64,000 nt of DNA from Aureispira sp. CCB-E (GTDB lineage: Bacteria; Bacteroidota; Bacteroidia; Chitinophagales; Saprospiraceae), in the NCBI RefSeq assembly GCF_031326345.1, contig NZ_CP133671.1, positions 682,001 through 746,000 of the forward strand, written 5' to 3'. Positions 33,170-40,115 of this stretch are shown here, one piece after another. The notes below the pieces were generated by a model. That model was not told the origin of the DNA. It ran no database searches and was given only the letters and a program-made list of their open reading frames with translations. The position numbers were made by a program, and so were the translations under genes. The first letter of the stretch is position 1. Each line of letters begins with the position of its first letter.

Positions 33170-34183
33170 TTAAGTTATTATTTTACTAAGTATGTAGCCA
33201 ATTAGCGTGGTTAACCCATTAGCAGATATGCTAAGAATAATTGTTTTAAAGACACCTTCTAGTTGCTTTTTGTTATTTTTTTTAACGTCATTAAATTTAT
33301 TTTTATCACCTTTAGTGAAAGTAAACATTGGATTTCTTCTGAGTTTTCCAAACCTTTGTCTCAGCATTTGATTAGCATACAAGGAGCCCATTCTGTAAAA
33401 TAAAAATAAAACTAAGACAGAGGACGTAAGGAAAAAAAATAATTTGTGATTATCATCTTTAGGTAAGAAGGATAAAGAACTACTAGAAAGTATTGAATAA
33501 AGATAATTTATGAGGATTGTTCCTGCTGTTAAAAATGAGATAATTATAAAGTTGTGAAACTTGTTCTTGTGTTTTACAATAAATTTTATCAATTTATGAT
33601 CATGACTATTGTTCTTTAAAGTATCATACCATTCAGATACTATTGTTTTTAGTTCATTGCAAATTTGGGAATTAACAAAGTCTATTTTACAACTCATTTG
33701 GGCTTGTGCTTCCTCTAAGTCGTGAGCTTCCCCACCTTGAAAAACTACTTGAATTATTTCACTTGTTTTCAAACTATTACCAATTCTAACTCTTATAGTA
33801 TGTGTTTGAGGTACTTCATGTGTTTGATTAGGTAGTATTAAATTAAAATCCCATTCTAAAGTGATATATTTTGTACATGCAGAGATCCCAAAATCTGTAT
33901 TGGTGAATTCATTCCAATTTCCAAGTGATTTTATCTCTTTATTATCAAACCCTATTGTCACATTCACAATATCAGTAACCAATTTATGTAGCTCTAATTT
34001 TTTATAAATTTTAGTATTGAGTTCAATTATATCAGAATAATTAAATTCTTTATATTTTGTAAATAATTTTATATCAGTATCTCTTTTTCCCTTGATTAAA
34101 TAGTAGAGTGATTGAAACTGCTTAATTTGCTCTGTAGTTGAAACTGCCTTACTATTCGAAGAAGAGATTATGTCATTTTTCAT
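33170..34183 (-). CDS. Hypothetical membrane protein, possible cargo effector
   Basis: 337 residues. A soluble N-terminal half of about 215 residues, two membrane helices (about 218-238 and 248-268), then a basic loop (KLRRNPMFTFTKGDKNKF) and a last hydrophobic helix (about 313-333). Notably AT-rich with many isoleucines, unlike the late genes. It has its own terminator and an independent upstream gap. The layout of a sensing domain plus a helical membrane hairpin is shared with many anti-phage membrane effectors, but no family is recognised. Confidence 0.55.
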   Translation of the reverse strand: MKNDIISSSNSKAVSTTEQIKQFQSLYYLIKGKRDTDIKLFTKYKEFNYSDIIELNTKIYKKLELHKLVTDIVNVTIGFDNKEIKSLGNWNEFTNTDFGISACTKYITLEWDFNLILPNQTHEVPQTHTIRVRIGNSLKTSEIIQVVFQGGEAHDLEEAQAQMSCKIDFVNSQICNELKTIVSEWYDTLKNNSHDHKLIKFIVKHKNKFHNFIIISFLTAGTILINYLYSILSSSSLSFLPKDDNHKLFFFLTSSVLVLFLFYRMGSLYANQMLRQRFGKLRRNPMFTFTKGDKNKFNDVKKNNKKQLEGVFKTIILSISANGLTTLIGYILSKIIT

Positions 34184-34255
34184 AGGGATTTTTTTTTATA
34201 GTTATTGAGTCTAATAAATATATGTATTTTTTTTTACATTTTATAACTATGAAAC

Positions 34256-34281
34256 ACAAGCCACCAATTAAAGTGGCTTGT
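34256..34281. terminator. Hairpin downstream of the zinc-finger membrane protein gene
   Basis: Perfect 9-bp stem ACAAGCCAC / GTGGCTTGT. The following T run on the minus strand is short, so termination efficiency is uncertain. Confidence 0.5.
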
Positions 34282-34289
34282 GCGGTGGA

Positions 34290-35465
34290 TTACTTATCTT
34301 CTTTTAATCGCTTCTTACGTGCTTTTACCATACACGACCTAGAACAATATTTATGATTCGCTGAATTATGAACAAAAGGCGTTGCACAAGCAGGACAAAT
34401 CCTTGTAAACTCCTTTTTTACCTTCTCTACTTCAATAGTTTTCTCTGTAACTTCTGTAGTTTCGTTCACTTCCTCATAGTCAATAAAACTAGGCTTCTTT
34501 TGCTGTCTTGGACTGCCTGTAACTTCTGTAGTTTCGGGGTGTACTTCTGTAGTACCCCTGTGAACTTCTGTAGTTCCTTTTTGCTCTTTTTCAACTGATT
34601 GCGTTGAAACTTCTGTAGTTCCTCCTTTTTCTTTTTCCTTGCGGCATTCGGTATGGTACCACCACGAAAAACACAGGGAGAGTAAAAAGAGAACTTCAAA
34701 AGTTACGGCAGTAATGACCAATTGTTTGCCTAGTTCTTGACGTTCTTTTGTTACCCGTTCAACTTCTGTTTGATAAGTGGCACTAACCGCTGCTTTTGTC
34801 CTTTGGTTGGCTTCATTTAATGCCCTTAACGCTTCATCTTTTTGCCCTTGCAGAGCTTTAATATCCTCATTGTATTCTTTGATTACTTTGGAATCTTTAC
34901 TGGATAGACGACCTTGCCAAAGTCTATTTTTTCGGTACTGGTTGCGCTCGGCTTCCTTGTCAGCGATCCGTGCTGCAAAATCTGAATTAATAGCATCCGA
35001 ACTTTTTAAAATGGCGCTAGTTTCTACAGCATCCGCAATAAAAAAGGAAGGCAAAATTTTTGCACCTTCAACTGAAATGTAAATACTCGCACATACTGTG
35101 ATCACAGCGAGTAGGGCAGGAAATTTTTCTATTTCTTTGTACTGGAATGCGCCTTTCATTACATCGTTGGTTGATTCTCGTTTGATGGCTTCTATCATCA
35201 ATACCAAGGCAGCGGCACAAGCAACACGAGCAATTAAATTGATACCAACAAATAAATAAGATAGCATCGTAAATGCTGTGGTAAGGCTGGCAAATTGAGC
35301 AATGATACTCATGCCTATAAATGCCGCATTTGCCATTGCGAAACGCTCGGAGAATCGTTTGTGCTTAAATTTTTCCTCTAAGGTTTCATTTAATCGAAGA
35401 TGAAAGATTTTAAAGTTTAGCTTTTTTCTAGCTTCTGCGTGTGGATTTTTACTGAAAGTTGTCAT
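34290..35465 (-). CDS. Four-span membrane protein with C-terminal zinc-finger-like motif
   Basis: 391 residues. Hydrophobic segments at about 42-62, 66-95, 113-135 and 245-266. Between the last two is a long charged coiled coil (DKEAERNQYRKNRLWQGRL and onward). After the fourth span is a cytoplasmic low-complexity region with five T-T-E-V repeats, then CPACATPFVHNSANHKYCSRSC, a Cys4/His zinc-ribbon-like motif, and a basic tail. Membrane stretch sensing or DNA anchoring could be imagined; no family recognised. It precedes the 337-aa gene and follows the replication genes. Confidence 0.6.
   Translation of the reverse strand: MTTFSKNPHAEARKKLNFKIFHLRLNETLEEKFKHKRFSERFAMANAAFIGMSIIAQFASLTTAFTMLSYLFVGINLIARVACAAALVLMIEAIKRESTNDVMKGAFQYKEIEKFPALLAVITVCASIYISVEGAKILPSFFIADAVETSAILKSSDAINSDFAARIADKEAERNQYRKNRLWQGRLSSKDSKVIKEYNEDIKALQGQKDEALRALNEANQRTKAAVSATYQTEVERVTKERQELGKQLVITAVTFEVLFLLSLCFSWWYHTECRKEKEKGGTTEVSTQSVEKEQKGTTEVHRGTTEVHPETTEVTGSPRQQKKPSFIDYEEVNETTEVTEKTIEVEKVKKEFTRICPACATPFVHNSANHKYCSRSCMVKARKKRLKEDK
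34450..34619. repeat. Five copies of ACTTCTGTAGT inside a gene
   Basis: Exact copies start at 34450, 34522, 34543, 34564 and 34609. Three are spaced 21 bases apart. On the coding (minus) strand they encode T-T-E-V steps. Unit number could change by slippage or recombination. Confidence 0.85.
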
Positions 35466-35671
35466 ATATTGGTGTTTCTCAAGTTTAATAATAGGGGAGG
35501 ACTAGAGGTCATATACTAGTCAGCCCCTTTTTGTTTTAATGCTTCTAGTTTTTAGGATAGTTTATTCCTAAAGTGATTCTTTGATGAAATCCAAACTAGT
35601 CTATATTGTGGTAACCGCTTCGTGCTGTTGTTACTGGAGTTTTATTTCCTTTTAGGTTCATATTATTGTTA

Positions 35672-36208
35672 TTAAAATGGTAGATCATCACTGAAGTAAA
35701 TGGGTTCTAAAACCTTGTTAAGTTCCTCGTTGCAAGATTTTAAAACTTCTTCCAAATCGTGATCCCCTATTAATTTTAAAACCTCTCCAACAACCATATA
35801 AAAACGGGTTTCAAGACTGATATTTAACTTATCGGTTTTATTATATTTAGGCTCATTTCTATACCATCTTAAGTCTCGTATATCAATATCATATTTACCC
35901 CAAGAGAGTAAATAAAAATGGTGTATGATTGGAGTAAATGAATGTCCTTTGTATTCAATTTTTAATGAGTCATTTGTTGTTGAAACTTCAATCGTTTCAT
36001 ATTTTAAGTTCTTTGCTTGTAGCTTCTTTACAACGGCTTTGAATTCTTCTCTCTCTTCTGATAAAAACATCTTTGCACCTGCTAAACTCCAAGCAGTACA
36101 CAAGCGGTTTTTCTTACCAAAAGAATTAAAATATCTTCTTTTGGTATATCCTTTTATTATTATGACTACACCTGTTTTGTTATCTATCATAATTATCTGT
36201 TTAATCAA
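35672..36208 (-). CDS. Hypothetical replication-associated protein with SSB-like C-terminal tip
   Basis: 178 residues, soluble, mixed strands and helices (EIEYKGHSFTPIIHHFYLL-type strands). The last residues are SDDLPF, an acidic-Pro-Phe tip like the C-terminus of bacterial SSB (DDIPF), which recruits replication and repair proteins. It lies 26 bases downstream of the primase-helicase, in the same direction. I infer a single-strand DNA-binding or replication accessory role; the body is not recognisably an OB fold. Confidence 0.55.
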   Translation of the reverse strand: MIKQIIMIDNKTGVVIIIKGYTKRRYFNSFGKKNRLCTAWSLAGAKMFLSEEREEFKAVVKKLQAKNLKYETIEVSTTNDSLKIEYKGHSFTPIIHHFYLLSWGKYDIDIRDLRWYRNEPKYNKTDKLNISLETRFYMVVGEVLKLIGDHDLEEVLKSCNEELNKVLEPIYFSDDLPF

Positions 36209-36234
36209 TTATTTAAATAGTTTAAGTCCTTTTT

Positions 36235-38475
36235 TTATAGCCTTTTTACACACCAATAGCGCCCTCGTTTTCGTCCTTCGGGAGCAACTGTCTTTTGTTG
36301 AAAACCTAAGAAGCCCATAGCCCTTGCCACTTTGGAAACACTAACATCTTTACTAAGTGTAAAGCTCTTATCTAAATGCTTCCAAATATCAGTAGCATTC
36401 AAAAGCTCTAAATCCTTGTCTTTCTTGCTGCATGGCTCGTAAAGTTCCATAATGAAATAGTGTTCATTACTCAGCTTTTTGAACCCATTTTGATACTTGT
36501 CTATTTGGCTTTTTTCTTTCAGATCGGGGAGGTATCGCCACCCTTGCTTGTATAGTTTGTAAGCTTGCCCCCAAAGCTTGCGCATATCTATATTTTGAAG
36601 CTCATTTATATCTATTGGTGCAATTAGTTTAAAGGGCAGAAAACGGCGGTTTCCTGTGTCGTCTTGTAGTATCTCAATTCTATTTGCTGTACCGCAAAAA
36701 TTAGCAATCCTAGGGGCTAACGTGCTGTTTTTAGCGTAATGCTTACGAGCTTTGATTCTAGGCATTGTAACGGCACTTTTTAGAGCTTCCCATTCGCTAT
36801 CCTTGCTTAGTACGCTGAACTGTTCATCTAGTACGACTATAAAAGTGTCGGATAGCAAGATCATAGAATCTTTATTCTTTAAATCAAGATGGCCCGTGAA
36901 CGTGTACTCTGCGCTAAATAGGGAAGTAAAAAAGGTTGTTTTGTTTGTTCCTTGCTCTCCACAAAGAATTAAACAATGATGATTGGTACAATGTCCTTCA
37001 ATAAATACATTGGCAACAGAAGCCACTAACCATTTTTTGAACACGCTTTTAAAAAGGTCTTTTGGGGCATCTGTTTTGACCAAAGCCGCTACTTTTTCAA
37101 TGTAATCGGTTGTATCATTTTCCAAGCTATCACCCCAACCTTTTAAGCTTTCTTTTAGTGGGTGAACGTCTTTTGAAAACTGGCTTAAAATGATTCCTTC
37201 TAGCACAGCAGGACTGCAACGCAAGCCCCGTTTTTTAAGCAATTCCCCCGCAATAGAATTGTATTCTTTCTTTTCCATAGCAACGAACTTACCCTTTCCT
37301 TTGGGGCGGTACTCTTCACGGCTTTTTAAGGTATTTATCCTAAAATCAAAGAACTGTTTTAGCGTCTCTTCAACCTTCTGACGCATAAACATTGAGGCTC
37401 TAATTTTCTTATCTAGTTCGTTTATTTCTTCCTCGTCTAGCTCGGGTAAATTGATGCTTTGTTCTTCTGTAGCCTTCTCTTTGTATAAATTCGGTTCGTA
37501 TTCATTCGTAGAGCTTTGGGTACTCTTGCCTTCTTTGCCGTTTTCCTTTCTCCACGTGTCATAGATACCCACTTCTTTAATATTGTCATAAGCCCATTGG
37601 ATAAGCTTAAACGCTTTGCGTTCGTCTTGATCAGCTTGTAATAAATTTCCCTCTACAAAGTCTTGACATTCTTTTTGCTCAATCCCATATTTGACACATT
37701 CAATGCTAAATTGCTTTACGTATTCATGTCTTTGACCTTCTACATAACTAAAGCCTTTGGATTCAATCTTGTTAATTGCTTTGGTGATGTCGTCAAAACT
37801 ATCATAGTCAATAGATTGAACTGTTTTTGCTTGCGTTTTTTGCTGTTTTTCAACTTGTACTGTCTCAAATAATTGGGTTTGATAAACAAAGGCGGTACTT
37901 TCCTCATTATAATACAAGTGAGGATCAGAAGAAACAAAGCAAAGACGATTTATATTTTTACTGCTTTTATCGCTTTCTATGCCCGTTAAATCTTGATAAT
38001 AGGTACTTACTACCTTATAAGCGTTTGGATGCTGTAAAGGGTCAGAATTAGACGTTTTTACAATGACTTTGATACCTTCTCCCGAAGGAGATAAAAAAGA
38101 AAGTAGGGTATGGGGGCAATCTTGAACTTTTTGTATCAATTCTTCTAACTCGAAATAATCGGTTATCCCATCATAATCTAGTACGACATTGCCATTATAC
38201 TCTATTAATGCCTCTTTTTTAGGAGGGATAGGAATTTTCATTCCATCGCTTTTGCGTTTCGTCCATTGTTGCCCAAAACGTCCAGAAGGTGTAAAGCATT
38301 TTAAAGTATTGGCTTTAAGTTGCTGATACCTAGCTTTTGATAAGGTGTGTTTGCCCTTTCTGCATTCAAAAGTAGCAGCGACATGAACGCCGTTTTTGAT
38401 TTCCTCTGCAAGTTCGTGCAATTCTTGGGGCGGACTCTGTATTTTATAAACCCCATGCAATACGGTTACTTTCAT
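36235..38475 (-). CDS. Primase-polymerase / VirE-type helicase replication protein
   Basis: 746 residues. The N-terminal region resembles the BT4734/VirE_N archaeo-eukaryotic-primase-like domain: VLDYDGI (about 95-102, D-x-D), LLSFLSPSGEGIKVIVK, and KNINRLCFVSSDP. The C-terminal VirE P-loop domain has Walker A GEQGTNKTTF (about 503-512) and Walker B FIVVLDEQ, followed by a NRRFLPFKL element typical of these helicases. Such proteins prime and unwind DNA during replication of mobile elements. It heads the leftward early operon behind a small HTH gene. Confidence 0.88.
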   Translation of the reverse strand: MKVTVLHGVYKIQSPPQELHELAEEIKNGVHVAATFECRKGKHTLSKARYQQLKANTLKCFTPSGRFGQQWTKRKSDGMKIPIPPKKEALIEYNGNVVLDYDGITDYFELEELIQKVQDCPHTLLSFLSPSGEGIKVIVKTSNSDPLQHPNAYKVVSTYYQDLTGIESDKSSKNINRLCFVSSDPHLYYNEESTAFVYQTQLFETVQVEKQQKTQAKTVQSIDYDSFDDITKAINKIESKGFSYVEGQRHEYVKQFSIECVKYGIEQKECQDFVEGNLLQADQDERKAFKLIQWAYDNIKEVGIYDTWRKENGKEGKSTQSSTNEYEPNLYKEKATEEQSINLPELDEEEINELDKKIRASMFMRQKVEETLKQFFDFRINTLKSREEYRPKGKGKFVAMEKKEYNSIAGELLKKRGLRCSPAVLEGIILSQFSKDVHPLKESLKGWGDSLENDTTDYIEKVAALVKTDAPKDLFKSVFKKWLVASVANVFIEGHCTNHHCLILCGEQGTNKTTFFTSLFSAEYTFTGHLDLKNKDSMILLSDTFIVVLDEQFSVLSKDSEWEALKSAVTMPRIKARKHYAKNSTLAPRIANFCGTANRIEILQDDTGNRRFLPFKLIAPIDINELQNIDMRKLWGQAYKLYKQGWRYLPDLKEKSQIDKYQNGFKKLSNEHYFIMELYEPCSKKDKDLELLNATDIWKHLDKSFTLSKDVSVSKVARAMGFLGFQQKTVAPEGRKRGRYWCVKRL

Positions 38476-38502
38476 TCTGTGTATTTAATGGTTGGGTATA
38501 TG

Positions 38503-38769
38503 TTAATTGATCGTTTGAAGATATAAGTATTGTCTAGCGGTCATTTTGTCTAAACTACACTCATACGCTTGAGCTAAAAATAGGGGAGACATTTCGAGTT
38601 CTTTTGCAATGATTAATAACAAGTCAAAAGACATTTTTTGAGGTCTTTTGAGCGCATTGGTAATGCTGTACTTAGTGACATTAGGAAGTTGGTACAAAGT
38701 GTTAAATTGTGTCTTACTTAGCTCGTTTTCGCAAAATTGGCGAAATGTTTGTGTTTCTTCTTGTGGCAT
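38503..38769 (-). CDS. Small HTH regulator (Cro-like)
   Basis: 88 residues. A helix-turn-helix can be placed at about 18-55 (SKTQFNTLYQLPNVTKYSIT, then FDLLLIIAKELEMSP), as in XRE/Cro regulators. It is divergent from the larger repressor and immediately precedes the primase-helicase, the usual place of a Cro-like early regulator. Confidence 0.7.
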   Translation of the reverse strand: MPQEETQTFRQFCENELSKTQFNTLYQLPNVTKYSITNALKRPQKMSFDLLLIIAKELEMSPLFLAQAYECSLDKMTARQYLYLQTIN

Positions 38770-39007
38770 TTGATGATGGTTTTTATTTATATGAATTATT
38801 GTTAAAATGTTGAAAAGAGAGAACCGAAGTTATTCCCTTGTTTTTTCCTTCTGTTTGGCTCTAGTGGCTTTGATAGCCTGTTGATAAAACCCATTTTTCA
38901 CCTGTATTAAAATCCTTTTCAATGACATATCCTTCTTTTTAGGTATAGCTACGCCTAACCGCCTTTAGGGCAGTTTTTCACAACTTTTATGAATAATATA
39001 ATTTGTT

Positions 39008-39072
39008 AGGTGGGAGAGAGTCGAACACTCCTGAATATTTCCCCAAATATCCAACTTCCTAATAAGTCACCT
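39008..39072 (-). other. Degenerate tRNA-like sequence (Pro GGG-like)
   Basis: On the minus strand, AGGTG pairs with CACCT as a partial acceptor, an anticodon-like hairpin encloses TTGGGGA (GGG anticodon), and a T-arm GAGTG-TTCGACT-CTCTC has one mismatch. The D arm is poor and the total of 65 nt is short. Probably a decayed tRNA or tRNA mimic, not a working tRNA. Confidence 0.35.
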
Positions 39073-39188
39073 AGACCGTACAAACTTCTATTCCCCAATA
39101 GATAGTAATACACAGCTTTTTTATATCTTAGTAGCTAATTTTTGTTTTATTGATGTCAATTTAAAAATTCAATAATTCAAATATATCA

Positions 39189-39250
39189 ACTAAAAAGCAC
39201 AAATTCAACTTTTAGATTGAATTTAATTTAAATTTTTCCACTAAAAAGCA
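39189..39250. repeat. Direct repeat ACTAAAAAGCA, candidate repressor operators
   Basis: Two exact 11-bp copies 51 bases apart in front of the repressor gene. The spacing, close to five helical turns, would place both on one DNA face. Confidence 0.5.
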
Positions 39251-39265
39251 AAATTATTGTTTTAA

Positions 39266-39655
39266 ATGACTGTACATGAACGACTTGAGAAGGTTATAAG
39301 AAAAAGTAAAAAAAATGCTAATAGCTTAGCAAGTGAGATAAATGTATCTCATACAGCAATAAGTAGAGCGTTAAGGGGGGAGACATTACCGAGTTCAAAA
39401 ATATTAATTCCACTAGGAGAAAAACTTGGTATTAGTATAGATTGGGTGTTATTTGGGGTAGGAGAGATGTTTATGGATTCTTCAAAAGTTATCGAAGAGA
39501 AAGGAGAAAAAAAGAAAGGGACAGATAGTAAGAATTGTAAAAAAGAGCTAGAGCAGCTCAAGAAAGAACTAAGAGAAAAAGATCTTCTAATAGCAGAAAA
39601 GACAAAGCTTTTAGAGGCAAAGGATAAAATAATTAACCTTTTAGAAAAAAAGTAG
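39266..39655 (+). CDS. XRE-family repressor with C-terminal coiled coil
   Basis: 129 residues. The N-terminal XRE helix-turn-helix (about 5-65) has NSLASEINVSHTAISRALRG as helices 2-3 and ISIDWVLFGVGEMF after it, a phrasing frequent in Bacteroidota phage regulators. From about 75 a charged leucine-heptad coiled coil (KELEQLKKELREKD) probably dimerises it. No peptidase domain. It is divergent from the Cro-like gene and is likely the lysogeny repressor. Confidence 0.85.
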   Translation: MTVHERLEKVIRKSKKNANSLASEINVSHTAISRALRGETLPSSKILIPLGEKLGISIDWVLFGVGEMFMDSSKVIEEKGEKKKGTDSKNCKKELEQLKKELREKDLLIAEKTKLLEAKDKIINLLEKK

Positions 39656-39844
39656 CTTAAAAGAAATCACAACGAAAATATAAGAAAAAAGTGCCAATTA
39701 AAAACCTAAAAAACAAGGACTTAAACTATTTAACACGTCTGAACCCTATATCCTTATATTTTTAATAATAATAATAATATAAGAGGGGGGAGAGTATAAA
39801 GAATGTATTGATTTTCAGTAGATTACAAAGATATTTATCTGCTA

Positions 39845-39870
39845 GAATCCAGTCGTTTGGACAGCTTTCT
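39845..39870. repeat. attR core (26-bp direct repeat)
   Basis: Identical to the tRNA-Val 3' copy at 13226-13251. The preceding base and the next base differ from attL, marking the right junction of the element. Confidence 0.92.
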
Positions 39871-39920
39871 TAACGGATGTAAATTATTGATTACCAATAG
39901 ATTGCATCCGTTATTTTTTA
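39871..39920 (+). terminator. Original tRNA-Val terminator, displaced by integration
   Basis: TAACGGATG (39871-39879) / CATCCGTTA (39905-39913) with a T run directly after attR. Before integration it would have followed the tRNA. The rest of the gap to 40115 shows nothing further. Confidence 0.75.
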
Positions 39921-40115
39921 CAACACTATCCAATCTTAATTGTTTATTTTGCTTCACAGCTCTGTGAACGCTTTCCAATAAAATATTACATAAATCATAA
40001 AAAGTGGATAGTAGAAAGTTCGCCTTGATCGTAATATTTTCAAAAATACTTTCTTTTCTGCAAGAGCGTAGTTAAATTTAAGATTCAAACAACGACTAAT
40101 AGCTAAGCATACTAT

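Larger units (their letters stand above)
38770..39265. promoter_or_regulatory. Divergent genetic-switch region
   Basis: 496 bases without an ORF between two oppositely directed HTH genes. It carries a degenerate tRNA-like sequence (39008-39072) and two copies of ACTAAAAAGCA (39189-39199, 39240-39250), the latter ending 15 bases before the repressor ATG. The right half is extremely AT-rich. Presumed lysis-lysogeny control region. Confidence 0.55.
13226..39870. mobile_element. Integrated tailless-virus-like element (provirus) in tRNA-Val
   Basis: A 26-bp direct repeat of the tRNA-Val 3' end (13226-13251 and 39845-39870) bounds about 26.6 kb that starts with a tyrosine integrase reading away from the tRNA. 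Gene content is virus-like: divergent HTH regulators and a primase-helicase on the right, two long leftward operons with a packaging-type ATPase, a beta-rich candidate capsid protein, ten or more small proteins with one or two membrane spans, two amidases and a GIY-YIG-like protein. I see no terminase large subunit, portal, tape measure, tail or relaxase. Known tailless membrane viruses (PRD1, PM2, FLiP, sphaerolipoviruses) have this kind of content, usually in 9-20 kb; the extra length here is cargo. That it forms virions is inference. Confidence 0.8.

Noticed and set aside
34450-34619. CRISPR-like regular repeats
   Set aside because: Units are 11 bp, partly in 21-base steps, inside a reading frame, and encode a protein repeat; no spacers or cas genes.
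39719-39800. ATA/ATT triplet run and G-tract near the right end as a possible origin or hairpin
   Set aside because: Only an imperfect stem and simple-sequence AT repeats; no iterons or initiator sites found.
13226-39870. Tailed-phage (Caudoviricetes) prophage
   Set aside because: No terminase, portal, tape-measure, tail or baseplate-like gene in the element; the structural region is made of small membrane proteins.
13226-39870. Integrative conjugative element
   Set aside because: No relaxase, coupling protein or type IV secretion genes; the single FtsK/HerA-clade ATPase lacks membrane spans and is small.
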